Shown: piece by piece, positions 47,478-62,389 of the stretch
Layout of the letters: the number at the start of each line of letters is the position of its first letter
Position numbering within the stretch: position 1 is the first letter of the stretch
Assembly: GCA_028583405.1 (NCBI GenBank)
Contig: CM053260.1
Span: 24,960,147 to 25,024,146 of the forward strand
Origin: Pogonophryne albipinna
Lineage: Eukaryota > Chordata > Actinopteri > Perciformes > Artedidraconidae
Direction: 5' to 3'
DNA length: 64,000 nt
Program-made: the position numbers and the translations under genes
The notes under the pieces: model-generated
What the model was told of the DNA's origin: nothing
Databases searched by the model: none
The model's input: only the letters and a program-made list of their open reading frames with translations

Positions 47478-47686
47478 CATTTAAGCCTCCACCACTCGCA
47501 AAGAGTTCAGACCGAGCCAAAGCTATTACAAACGCCAAATATCCTTATGTTGCCATGTTAGCAAAGCGCTACCTGGCTGTGCTACCTCTGTCCCTAGAGA
47601 GGGTGTTCTCCACAGCAGGAGACATTGTTAGTGCCAGCAGATCTGCCCTTTCGGCCAGCAATGTGGACAAGTTCATCTTTCTTTAA
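47456..47686 (+). pseudogene. hAT transposase C-terminal dimerisation remnant
   Basis: A 76-codon frame overlapping the BED frame by 22 bases in a different phase. AKRYLAVLPLSLERVFSTAG matches the hAT dimerisation motif (LAIPASSAPSERVFS-like). The catalytic domain that should lie between the two is absent. Confidence 0.8.
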
Positions 47687-49332
47687 AACAAGCAAGTCAT
47701 ACTGTCAAACTGGCTGCTTAGGTACTAGTACAGTACAGTTCAAATACAGATTATTTCAGTTCATCGAAATGCTGCACCTTAATGTTTATTTTATTTTGTA
47801 TTTATTTGAGTGAATACATTATTCACAGTTTAATACTAATTTAAAAGAAATATTTTATGTTTTGTGATAATTTTTTCTGCTGTACCGAAAACGTACCGAA
47901 CCGAACCGTGACCTAAAAACCGAGGTACGTACCGAACCGAAATGTTTGTGAACCGTTACACCCCTAGTAACCAGTGAACATATAGATATGGGATTCTCTG
48001 TAGCAGGTCAAATAGGACAGCGATTTCCACATGCTGTAACTCTGCAAGCTGAGGCTGCAACCCTCAATGTTCAAACATGTTTAAATTCATAATTTAAGAC
48101 ATTGATACATTACTTTTCATGTATATTACATCTTTAAAAAACAGCTTGTGTATCAGCTGCAGAATAAGTTTTGGAAAGTATTTTTAGCATGCAGAAAACG
48201 ATCTATGTAACTCTAAGCCCGGCAGCAACAAAAAACAGAGCAAGAGTGCAGATAAAGTTCAGTGAAGACCTTCCAAGGAAGAAATTGCAGGAACTTTGGG
48301 ATCCATATTGTTAATCTGTATTCTTTCCTTTTGAGCTTTTATATATTTTATACTAGATAATGTAAATAAAGGTTTGATATCTCAGGCGTCAACCTTTGAA
48401 TGGCCTGCAGCTCAGATCAGCACTGCGAGAATACCTTTTCAGATGTCGCGGTTATGTTTTCGCTTTGTTTGTGCGTTTATATTGTTGTATACTTGCCCAA
48501 TTTTAATGAAACTTGGTGGAAGGGTGTATTATATTTATGAGCCAAGGACGTTCCTGCTCATTTTGGATAATGATAGCCCATTATTTCAAATCCAAAAAAC
48601 GTCCCATTGGACTGAAAACCCATTTGTCTAAAACAGCTTGTTATCCCGTAACACCCATTGCTCTGAAAACACACTCTTCCTGAAACGATCACAAGCACAT
48701 TGGTAACACTTTTGAGGAATGACATCTTCAGACTTTCCAGATGTGTCTTCCCAAATGGCCATAGTATGACATACCTTTCTCTGCCTAACATTTGCTAGTA
48801 CATATTTTCTCTGCTGGTGGGTTGGTCAGAGTTAGGCATGCCCATAGACATTTGTTAGGTTTAGAATATCAGGGTTATTTAAACAGGAGAATCGTTTTTT
48901 TTGGGGGGGTGGGTCAAAATGAAGGCAATCGGGAAGTTCAGATGACAACTTGCTGCATAACAGTGAGCCATGTTACCTTGTAAAGTGAGTCCATTTCCAT
49001 TGCAATGTGCTTTTTTGATTTGAATTGATCAAAATGTACTTCAAATGCTTGTCTCAGAGGTTTTTTCCAGGCAAATCTCAGTACACACATACTGTCGCCT
49101 TGAACCTTTTTACCACTTCCCATCTTAATCCTGCTTACCCAAGTCAACTGCCTCATGGCAAGGAACAACAGGAGTCCTGGATAACAGGGCGCTCCGCTCA
49201 TTAAAGACCTGGCAAACCCTCCCCCCCCATGCCCTCCAGAGAGTCAGGGTCTCTGATAGAGAGAGCATGAAAGCTGTGACTTGGTGATATGAGTCTTCTT
49301 CTGTAAAGTCTGGGAGTCTTGATATTTTTTCT

Positions 49333-49397
49333 CACATCAAATGCTTTTTATCCCTCCTCAAACACCTTTGTTTGAGGAGGGATAAAAACGTGATGTG
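49333..49397. repeat. short strong hairpin
   Basis: A 20-base perfect stem (TTTTTATCCCTCCTCAAACA against its complement), extended by CACATCA/TGATGTG pairing with a small bulge, and a 4-base loop CCTT. It could be a remnant foldback element or a structured transcript. Confidence 0.6.
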
Positions 49398-49989
49398 CGG
49401 CAATATGCTGAGAGTCAAACGATCTCATTGAGTTAACATACAGCGTCTGTGGGAAGGAGTGGAGCTGCAGTAACTGTGCATTAATATGCAGACTATAGAT
49501 AGCTTCATGGGTGATAATGAGAGCTGCGATTCATGTGCAGACTTTCAGCAGCTAGGTCTGGCTTCGTAATTACAAAGGAACACCTGACTGCAGTCATTTG
49601 TGAAGGGAACAAAACAACACTGCAGCACGAAGGGAAGCACCCTGTGTGAGTGCTGGATGAGTTATGCAACAACTTTAAATAAAGAACATTATTTGGCATG
49701 TATTCACATTTTCCACTATGAATGTTAAAACATTTAATCAGGGGAGTTGCTGATATTACACCTAATACGTTATGAGAACTACATACTAGCCTATACACAG
49801 ACCCCCTAAGGGTAAATAGAACACATACAGTAAATAATAGGTGGTTGATATACTGTATACCCTTACGTTCACCCGAGAAACTTTTGCAATCTTTCTTTTA
49901 ATCCCCATGACAGCTACTGTTTCCACAAACGTAGCGATGGGTCAGTGAATTCGACAAATATATATGTTCATCCTGTGTGATAGTGTTTA

Positions 49990-50345
49990 CTGTCAAGTCT
50001 CAGAAGGTACAGGGCAGAGCAGGTAATTAACACAAGTAATAAGACCAGGCAAACAAACCAGCAGGGGACAGGCAAAAGATATTTCAAAACCCAAAAGCAG
50101 ACACAGGCTGACAGGAACCAGGACGCATATAGGAAGATCTCAAGGTGGGGCAGAAGGCTGGTGGGTTTACCGGGAATCAGACGAGGAGGGCAGGTCAGAA
50201 ACGTGAAATCAGTCCGGAGCAAAATGCTGGAGAGTCTTGCATTGAAGGAGAACAACTGGCAGCGAGTGCGAGAGCCTGAGACTCAGGTTTAAATACAGGC
50301 TTGATTGCAGATGAGATGCAGCTGGGAGCACAGGTGAGCTGATGA
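49990..50345. repeat. possible interspersed repeat, purine-rich
   Basis: Repeated ACAGG/CAGAAG words and an ending CAGGTGAGCTGATGAGGTGG resemble a common fish repeat. Identity uncertain. A 16-base G run (50368-50383) lies just to the right. Confidence 0.25.
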
Positions 50346-50390
50346 GGTGGGCGTGGCCGGCCAGTTTGGGGGGGGGGGGGGGGAGTTGGA

Positions 50391-51175
50391 GTTTCTCAGT
50401 CTCGAGGAAACTGGCTTCCAAGCCAATATTTCAAGGATGCTACGTCATCGAGTGCCGCCGAAGGACTGTTCCAATCTCCAGCATACTTGGAATTCCACCG
50501 AGGCCGCGTCCTTGGTTTGGGGGTAATTTCGAGGCTGCACATGGGTAGACTTTGCGTCCTTAAAATCCCCACAATGCTTTGCGCACGGACCAATTTCCCC
50601 AAATCTGTGGCGGAAAATGTAAGGCGGGGCCTCTCATATGACGCACACCTGCACACTTGCTAGCCTGTTCCACTCTTCGTTTTCCGAATGCCAGGACGGA
50701 TTCTTGCCTAGCTTCTGAAGCAAGTGACTCGGAAGACATGTGCTACCAAGCAAGCATCCTCGCAATTGAGAAACGGCCAGACTGTGGGTGTTTCTCAATG
50801 TCGAGGACTTGGTTGGACATGTCTTTCGAGTCACTTCCTTCAGAAGCAAGGCAAGAATCCTTCGCCTAGGAAAACGAAGAATGGTGGAACAGGCTAACAG
50901 GTGTGCGTCATATAAGAGGCTCCGCCTTAAATGGAGCGTGATTTCCGCCAAAGATTTGGAAATTGGTCCGTGCGCAAAGCATTGTGGGGATTTTAAGACT
51001 GCGGAGGATACACATGTGCAGCCTTGACATTTCTCGCTACGAAGAACGCCGGGCTCGGTAGAATTCCAAGGATCCTGGACATTGGAACAGTCCTTCGGCG
51101 GCACTCGATGACGTAGCATCCTTGAAATAGTGGCTCTGGAGCATCTTTCCTTGACATTGAGAAACACCCTGTGAC
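50391..51175. mobile_element. 785-bp palindromic element (family M3 relative)
   Basis: Two arms, 50391-50774 and 50790-51175, are near-complete inverted repeats with a 15-bp spacer. Both arms share ATTTCAAGGATGCTACGTCA, GACTGTTCCAAT, CCCCACAATGCTTTGCGCAC and GAAGTGACTCG-type words. The terminal GTTTCTCA...TGAGAAAC and CGAGTGCCGCCGAAGGACTG link it to 43238-45516. Antiparallel frames inside are by-products. Confidence 0.85.
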
Positions 51176-52329
51176 AGCTAAACCCCAAATCTAAAGGGGT
51201 CCACCTGAATATGAATTTTGTGGGAACAGATCTGAACCTGAAGGAAACACATCTGAATTTGAAAGTAACATTCAGTTGTGAAGAGCAGAATGAAGCGTCT
51301 CCGCCAGTTCTTCTTTGTGACTCATGGGTAGATATTGAATCCTGGCTCTGTGCAGTAAGGATCGTCTTAAAAGTGAATGCTTATGAGCCGAGAGAAATTC
51401 TCATATGTTTGTCAATAGCTTTCTTTCTTTTTTCTATGGACATTTCCTGAGAGCCACTATGGCCTATTTTTTGTCAAAAGCATTACATTTTTTATACGAT
51501 GTTGTTGGCAGATAAACACAGATATATTGTAATGTATATGTAGGAGGAAAAAAAATGGCAGTAGAAGAAATATGAACCATATTCAAATATTTGAATATTA
51601 CCATGTGGAAGTACAACCCGAAAACTGATATAATTAGCTTTATCAGGGGAATGAATCATAAACTATTGCTGTATTGTGAATGGATTATTGTATCCTTATG
51701 TAGTTAATGCAGCCTGGATGTCCGTATCGCACAAGACAGACAAATATTAGATTTGAAAGTTAAAGAAAAACTCGAACTATTCCCAGCTTCCCACTTAAAC
51801 ACATTATTCCCCTAATATTTTTAGAAAGACAATTTCCGCTCTGTGCAAGAGCATCACATGTATTATGCAACATGCCGTGCCTATCACCTTTTATCTTTGG
51901 AGCCAATTTGATTATCCTTTCATCTATTTCCAGGATATCCACTTTTTTTCATGTCAAAATGTTAAATGTTCTTCACAAGCAGAACATTCTCATCAAAGGA
52001 CCTCATATCTCTTCTTTTATCGGTGTTGGGTGTGAATGTCGGGTCATGGTGTTACCAGCGTATGTGAAATGATTACGGACAGCAACATACTGACGCCGTT
52101 AGATGAGACGTGTGAGATTGGCATGAGTCTAAGAGAAAAGTATCTGCAAATGCCTAGAAATTCCTCTACTGACATGTCTCCATGCTTTAATGTTCAAAAA
52201 GCTCTTTATGTTTCTCATACTGCCTGTGCTGCAGCGCCTCTTTTCACCCTCTGTCTGAAACCAGAGCCCAGTCTGCTCTGATTGGTTAGCTTGCCGGATA
52301 GGTCAATCGCTTAGAGATATACCGCCCAA

Positions 52330-52640
52330 TGGATTTTTTTTTTACTTGTATTGTCATTACATAGTACAGGTACTAGTAACGAAACGGTTTCTCTGCATTT
52401 GACACATCCTAGTGTTAGGAGCAGTGGGCTGCCATTATTATGTACAGCGCCCGGGGAGCAGTGTAGGGAACGGTGCCTTGCTCAGGGACACCTCGGTAGC
52501 ACTTGGTCTTGCAGGGACTTGAACTGGTGACCTTCCAGTTGCCAAGCCAAGTCCCTATGGACTTCACCACCACCGCCTTCGCATGCACACATACCTATAA
52601 CACAATACAGGAAAGCGAAAACGGGCCTCTTTAATTCATT
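52330..52640. repeat. widespread fish interspersed repeat
   Basis: CTCTGCATTTGACACATCCT, GTACAGCGCCCGGGGAGCAG, CTTGCTCAGGGACACCTC and GGGACTTGAACTGGTGACC match a repeat I recall as common in teleosts. Class uncertain. A fragment of another short element (ACAATACAGGAAAGCGAAAA, GGGCCTCTTTAA) follows at about 52597. Confidence 0.5.
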
Positions 52641-53339
52641 TAATGAATTTAAAACAGGCCATTGTGTCAGATGATAAAATATCATGACATCATTTTCTTT
52701 CATTTCTTCTGCATTGAGCTACAAGTTAACCCTGAACATTATTAATGGGGTTTGGGCTTCTTCCAAATTATACTGTATGATTCTATGTCTGCTACTAACT
52801 GTTAAAGTCTATGTGAGTGAGTCAAGACGGAGGCTACTGGGCTAGGAACACAAAGCCATTTGACAGGTTGATTATTGATTATACGTCCTTTAAACCTTAA
52901 ACCACCGTAAGCTTTTTCTATTGAAATGTCGAGTATCCACTCCACACAGCGAGGACTGTGACGGCAGCACAAGAGGCTGAAAGATGCTCTGAAGGCAAAC
53001 ACTTTGTCTCTTACATTCAGAACGACGTGTGCAGCTTTGTGTGTAACGTTGAAATTCAAAGTGTGTGTGTGTGTGCCTTGAGGGTAACAGCTGACTGCTT
53101 TGTCCTGATTCTCCCACAGAAGTTGCAGTGTGCATGGCAGATGTGCCAGTCTGACAGAAAGGAATATTAATACAGACAGAATAAGTTTTACCAAAGGGAA
53201 GTTGTGACAGTTTTTTATATTTCTGTGTCTGCACTTAGAGGTTGCATTACATCTCATGCTTCTGGGCTTAAACTAAGATGAATCACTATTGCACTTCATC
53301 TTTTCTGACGGACGTCCCTGGATCTGACGTGGCAGGACA

Positions 53340-55668
<2,329 letters not shown>

Positions 55669-55715
<47 letters not shown>
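55669..55715. repeat. CT microsatellite
   Basis: An uninterrupted TC/CT run of 47 bp. Confidence 0.97.
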
Positions 55716-55718
<3 letters not shown>

Positions 55719-58700
55719 GACGACTTCAAGAGCGGAGCCGGGCTCCCCTCTGAAGCTAATTTGATAATCACGGCTGATTTCTGACAGGGAACAGTGAACT
55801 AAGAAAGACACTTCTTTGAGACTGTTCTAAAGCAAGAGTTGAAGTGTCTTTTCAACAACTCATAGACTGAGGAAGCACAGAAAACATCAATGTGGAAATC
55901 CAAATGGTAAAAGCATCAATTGTAAACATTTTTCACATGAAGAACTGTTAACAAGGTATAGACAAATGGCATTGGACCAGTAATCTGAGAACGAAGACAT
56001 CTCCAATTAACCAGTGCCTAAGCAGAGAGGACACCATATTAAAAAGCACTTATTAAAAAGCACTTTCTATAACTATGTGCTCCAGAACTGGACTAGTAGA
56101 CTATCACACTTGATCCAACAAAGGTCCAAGGCTTCAGCACTTTTCTACCAAAGTAGATGTGTTTTGCAATTGGGATAAAACCAGACCAAGTGTTTTAGTG
56201 TTTTGGTATTAATAGCATAGTGGTGCGTAGCATAGAAACCCTTACGCAGCGTCCACATTGCTCAACCTTTGAAGCGAGCAACTCTGAGAAGTAAAGTCTA
56301 CTTGAAGCTGATACTTTTGTAAAGACAAGCAGGGGGCAACTCCACTGGTTGAAAAATAACAGCCTGATTGTATAGAAGTCAATGAGGAAATGACCATACG
56401 CTTCATTCATTACCTGGATTAACATTTTCTAAATAGTGTAAGGCCTCAATCCCAAATGTTCAATCTACGTAATGATGTTAACTTGAGTTCTTTAGTGTGT
56501 GGCTACTTAGTGTCACCAGTGTCGCCTTAAAAATCGTGGGTTCAGCTCTCGGTTTTACGAAACGATATTTTAAGGAGTTAGTTGGCTGTACATTTTTTTC
56601 CAGTAAGTATGTTCGTTGCTAGCGAAATTAAAGTTAAGGTCATAATGGATGAGCCAAACAAACAAAGTTGGCTACATAGCATAGCATACGCTAGTAGCAT
56701 TGGCTAACAAAGCTTATTGTAGTATACTGTACTATAACATGACATATTATAGCATCACCTAGCATACTGTAGCATAGCATAATATACCATCACATAGCAT
56801 AGCATTACTTAGCAAAGAATTTAGGTTGATTTATTGACATTGGGTTGTATTCCACTTTTGCTCCAAGTGCCAGTGTCTGGGGTTTGTTCCAGACAGCAAC
56901 AACTAAATCCATACGTCAGCAGAAGATTTTGAGCTGCTAACTGTGAAACCTATTGTTATACCACCTGTCTATTGCTTCTGCTCCTCTTAATTTTCAGCAC
57001 CTCGACTGCGTCTTTGTTGTGACTTGCTGTCTTCGCTGCGTCTGTGTTAGTGTTCTGCTTGGCACGTTCGTTCTCTCATTGTTGTTTGGACAATCGTTCC
57101 TTCTTTGTCTTTGTACTTGTTTTTAGTGATTTATTCATAGACGGAGCTCAGTTGTTAAAAAGAACTCAGACTCGAGGGAAGCGCTTTGTGAGAAAGAAGC
57201 ATGAATAAACAAAAACATCTCTGTGATGCAACAATGTGACACAGAACAGCAGATTCACAGAAGATGCACTTGCACTTTCCATTCTATGAACTAATTTATT
57301 TAATATCAATCAAGTTCTGCCATTTCTTCTCAAATATTGTGGGAATCATTTGTACATATTCTTGGAACACGGATCTTTTTATTGGATCAACCTCCTGCTC
57401 TTGCCTTCATGGTGGTATTACATTGTTCTTGGCTGATTCCCATCTCTTCGGCTTTAAAGCGGTGCCGATATAGAGGAATGACCAGGAGGCATGACTACAG
57501 TCTCTTGCAAAGCACTTCTCTGTCTGGTGCTGTGCCAACGACTGGCTCTTTGTGATATGCAGCATCCCGACGGCACATTGCACTGCGAGAGGGGAAAATG
57601 AGATGATATGGAGGAGAGATTCCATACATCCTCCTGGGGTTTGTGCAGCGTAGTGAGAGCAGCATGAGATAAAAAGCCCAGTGTGAAACCTCTATGTGCT
57701 TTTGTGGTCAGTTTATCTGCTTGCTAAAGTCGAGTTATGCCTACAGTCTGTATCAAAAGAAAGTACTCTCTTTGATTTTTTTGTTGATAAGCATCTCTTT
57801 GCTTTAACCTGCTGGATTTCTGTTGCTTTGATGCCCGGCTCTGACATGTGTTTCCTGCACATTGATAATACATTTTAATTGTAGTTTGCATTTTGTTACA
57901 GCCTGGCGAAACATCTGTTCTAAAGATGGGATACTAACCAAGTTTAAATGCAACAAAAGGCATATTTGTTTACAATTGAATGAACCTTACACATTTAGTA
58001 ATCAGTCCTGTGTGCATGTATTGGTGTGTAGAAATGTGAAACAAACTAAAGTAACCAGCAGTTCTGTCCAAAGGAAGAGTGAAACTGAGAATGGGACGGT
58101 GTTGTTGAGCTTTATGTCTTAATTTCAAACGCAATTTTCACAATATATACATGTTCTCTACGTTTCGCAGAGCAACCCCATAGTGTGGCAACCAATCTCT
58201 TTTATTCTGTAGTCTTGTTTCAAGTCAACTGTGATGCAAACTTTAGCGGACTTTGGCGGAATGTCTCCAAAAGTTAATGCAATTTAGCCACATGTACATC
58301 ATCAACTGTTTTGGAGCGAGAAACTGGATATGTAAAGAATAGTTTTGTTTTAAATTGGCGGTTGAAGTCTTCCTCACTACCTTGCACACTTACATAAAAA
58401 GGGCACTAAAATGTAATTTCAAAGGTCTTGAAAAACGTTGGTATGTGATGATTTGAGATTAAGAGTTTGATGGTTAGACATTTACATGCAAAAATGGGAA
58501 TTGACTAAAAATTATTTTATTGCGTTAAAAATTATTGTATTTCTTTGAATGGAAGTTTTATATTCATGTATTTTGTAAGCCCTACAGAATCATCATGTTC
58601 AAGAAGGAAACTGTAAAAGGTGCTCTTGTGTGAGAAGGAAAAGAGACATTAAATAGTGTATAGAGTTTCCAGATGATTACTCTGATATCATGCACAGGGG

Positions 58701-59690
58701 CTGCAGATCAATACTTGGTTGGTTTATTCTGGCATGTTTTGCATAATCTGCACAGAGATTGTTTCATGGGCTGTTTCGTTAATACATTGAATTACAGCGA
58801 GGGATGCGGATTATGAATTCTTTGTGTTGCAGGAAAGCTCAGAGAGCAAGAATTCTCAAGGACTTCTGCTAGCTCTGGGGAGAGCAGAAACACAATTGGG
58901 CCTCGCTCTCAATATTTATACAAACGCACCTTTGTGTGGGCAATAGGCCAAAGCTGTGACGCACTCAAAATAGACCCTTGCTTGCATTATCTTGTCTTCC
59001 TCCAAGGTATCTGTGGGGAAGCGTTGGCGTTGGCGTCGGCATGGCTAATTGAGCGGAGGATGTACCCTTGGAGAGCGCTGACGGCAAACCTCCATGTTAC
59101 ACAAATGAGCCCCGTCCGTCCTCCAGGGGCCGAGGAAACAGAGCCCCAGGTGTTACTGCTGTCAAAGGAAAAGGACAGAAAACGACACAAGTGAGAAACC
59201 GTTCCTATGTAAAGTGTTAAAGTGAACCATTCCCTGCCTAAAGATGAGAAAATGAATTGTAATTCATACTCAGAGTGAATGTGAGGTGTCAATATGAATA
59301 TTATAAACAAATGGGGGGTGTAGCACATGAGACTTATAATTTTGCTTCCTGTAACCAACCTTTAATTAACGTTTGTATTATTATGAAAAGTAACCACAAT
59401 CTTTCCCCAACCTCAACTAAGTGTATTTGTTACCTATACAGCAGCAAATCACTTTTTCACAATTTAACCATAATTAATATTGTAACTGAAACCATTATAT
59501 TTGTTCTTTTATAGCTAAAGTTTGTATCAGAGGGAATTTCTTTCCCACACACATAATGACATCACTGTGTAACACTCGTGTTTCTATTGGCTAGCGCTCC
59601 AACACATTGTACGTGATACGCTGTGGGGCTTATGTTCTTGTTGGTTAGCTGGCCAGCTCTGTTGGTCAACGTTTTAGAGATGTCCCACCC
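55716..59690. other. intergenic, no gene recognised
   Basis: No exon recognised. 56660-56820 is a degenerate short repeat built on TAGCATA words. The rest is unique-looking AT-rich sequence. Confidence 0.4.
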
Positions 59691-59694
59691 CTAA

Positions 59695-60430
59695 GGCGGT
59701 GTTTACACGAGAACGAAACGGGTTGTATCCTCTACTTTTCTCTCGCGTATAGCCCATTCGTTCACACGAGGCCGTAACGGAACCGCGGGTCCCAAGGTGG
59801 ATAGATCTACAAACGGAACGCTCTGGGGGGCCAAACGGCTCAGTGTGTACGCCCTATACGATCATTGGCCTGATGACGATGAAGCCATAGCCCCGCCTCT
59901 GCTGCTCACTGCTGTAGCATGGTCAGTAGCTACTGACCATGCTACAGATGTTAGTGCAACATCTACAGCTCCTCTACCACAACCATCAGCAACAAGTGGA
60001 CATGGAGAATTACATGAACTACCTGTTGCTAAATCTTCTGCGGGGCATAAACAGAAGGGCAACCATGGCAACCATGCTCGGGGGTCTTCTTCGCTGCTTT
60101 TGGTGTATTTTATGTACAGCGCCACTTACAGGCCCGGCATATGTACTAATCCAATCCAATCCACTTTATTTATATAGCACAGTTTAAAAACAGAGGGTTT
60201 GCCAAAGTGCTTCACAATGAACATAACATTATAATAAAATATAATATTACACGAATAGATAAAAGGCACACATAAGAATAGATAAAAGGCACACATAAGA
60301 ATAAATACAAGGCGGTCTCGTGCAGAAGTACAGCGCCACTTACAGGCCCGGCATATGTACTACAGCGTTTCCAGTGGTCTCGTGTGAACGGACACGTTAA
60401 AGGAGCCGAATGCGTGTGAACGGAAGACTT
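59695..60430. mobile_element. probable short DNA element, interrupted
   Basis: GTGTTTACACGAGAACG on the left and TCTCGTGTGAACGGACACG on the right look like decayed inverted ends. The interior holds a 36-bp perfect palindrome (59912-59947) and an L2-like insertion (60149-60327). Exact ends unresolved. Confidence 0.4.
60149..60327 (-). mobile_element. L2-like LINE 3' end with 35-bp target duplication
   Basis: A 179-bp insert starting ATCCAATCCAATCCACTTTA, with TATTTATATAGCACAG and CCAAAGTGCTTCAC. It is flanked by an exact 35-bp duplication (60114-60148 and 60328-60362). The far end has two tandem GATAAAAGGCACACATAAGA units. Confidence 0.85.
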
Positions 60431-60639
60431 TTTGATTTGGTAAATGGGTGTCTAAGCCTATCACGTAAATGTGATGGAGCGCGAGCCAATAGAACCGTGG
60501 GGGTTACATAGTGATGTCATTATGTTACAGAAGAAACTCCCTCTTGCATTTACTTGAGAATTTTAGAATCCTATATAACACATTACAGGAAAGGGAAAAC
60601 ACCCCAAAAGTATAAAATGGCCTCTTCACTGAAGCATAA

Positions 60640-62375
60640 AAACATTAACGTGCAATGAAGGACGTTTTATCAAAATTGCAGTTCCTGCGAATAAGCCTTT
60701 AGTGTTTCATTTAATATTGAAATTAGTCTTTTGATATATTGTTAAATGTATTACAATGTGTCTGCTTTCAGCCTGTCACAGTGGGGTTCATGACGGGAGA
60801 TAAAGAAGCTCCTCTGTGGCCGCCACACACACCTGGATCCCATCCTCCAGGAAACTGAGGATCCTTTCACACATTTATCACAAAGTGACACTCAAGCACT
60901 CACTTTCTCTGTTGGATTTAATCTGACCTGCACCTGCAACACTGATTCTGAAGCGACCTCCACTCCACTGGCCTTTACTCGACACTGTAGCACCAACACT
61001 GCCAGCCAGGATTAAATATTTGATTACGCTGCCATGCAAAAAAATCATGCTCACACAGAGAGGCACTTTGAATAAAATGCAATCACCAAATGGCAGTGTG
61101 TTATTTTATACCCACATCGAAGAGAGGAACAGCAGCCGTTGTGTTGCATATTTACTCCCTGGATATCCCAGTCTCATTAATTGACTTGGTTTTCACAGCT
61201 TGCCTCGCAGCTCCAGAGACCATCTCCATATGTGACGTCCGCGTGCACGCATCTTGTCGATTGCGCCAGTTATCATTCATGGGATGGGTGCATCAACGTT
61301 GCTTCTGCTTATATCTGCATGCATATATGTGTGCATATTTTGTAATGCTGGTGGTGGCTGATTCTGTGCAGGGAGGCAGAAGGCAGGGACGAGAGAGAGG
61401 TATGAATTTTGACTCCAGGCAACAGATGTCCAATTAACATATCCCCATAATTATGATGATGTGGAAGGATGCGGATGGAGATGTAAGGGAAGAGCTGCTG
61501 TCCATCTTATCTGAATATTCATGTGACATTTTTATGACTTTTGAATTTCTCGCCCACGACGACGCTGCTACGCTCACTGATTACACAACGTGGGTGTTTA
61601 TGTTCATTAAAGCTGAAGGGGATCTTGTTAGAGCTAAATGAAAGAGGTCACCAGTGTTGAGTTGCTATACAGAGGGGTTGTTGCATAGTGAATAAACACA
61701 AGGAAAGGCAATTCATAACAAAAGGTAGAAAAAGGGTTTTAGCATGCGAATAAACTCTACCGTCATATTGCATTTACTCATTTAGAATTCCCCCTACTGT
61801 GATTGAATATGTGCAAATGTGTGTCAGTGTTCAAACATTTGTAATAATTTGGTTAAATGAAATCACACGACTGTGATTTTTAGCTCACACACAGGGGAGA
61901 ATAATGGAGAACGGAAGGAGTCGACTATAAGCTCCAAATAGCTGCACTCACTCCTTCGTCTTTGTCAGGAACTTCTGCTCCAGTTACTCCATTCGGCAGC
62001 TATAAGGCCTCTCTTTGTGCCCTCGTGACGCAATGGCCGGGCTACTTTGACTTCCAGATAAATTATTCAGACGGCTCTCCTATAAATATCAGTCCGTTAA
62101 AGGGAGGAGACACCATATCATCTGGGAGGAGCTGCGTGCATGTGCTAAACTTAACCCCGTTTTCAAATCAGTGGAGAAATTACAGTATTTGATCCGTGGC
62201 ATGAAATATAGCTTTTTGAGAGCCTGTATTTTGGAAAGGAAAGGCACTGATTGATCATTTTAAAATATAACATTTACAGTATGTTTGGTTCAATATGTTG
62301 GAAACAGCTTTGTGAAAAACTACAATTGCTTGACTTTTGACCAGTGGTGGCGCCAGAGTATTTTTGTTGGGTAAT
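60640..62375. other. intergenic, no gene recognised
   Basis: No exon with homology was seen on either strand. A short-element fragment (ACATTACAGGAAAGGGAAAA) lies just to the left at about 60585. The stretch 61140-61330 looks unique and could be regulatory. Confidence 0.35.
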
Positions 62376-62389
62376 CTGTGGTAGGGCTA

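Larger units (their letters stand above)
46911..47966 (+). mobile_element. hAT element retaining both transposase ends
   Basis: Ends TAGGGGTGTAACGGTAT and ACCGTTACACCCCTA. Perfect 8-bp target duplication GTAACCAG (46903-46910 and 47967-47974). Subterminal regions carry many CGGTACG/CGTACCG words. It contains a BED finger and a dimerisation-domain remnant with the catalytic middle deleted. Termini are shared with 40773-41764, a sibling. Confidence 0.92.

Noticed and set aside
49333..49397. Calling the hairpin a microRNA
   Set aside because: A 4-base loop and no recognised mature sequence; pairing alone is not enough.
50634..51188. 184-aa minus-strand frame
   Set aside because: It spans the spacer and one arm of a palindromic element; similar frames occur on both strands because the arms mirror each other.
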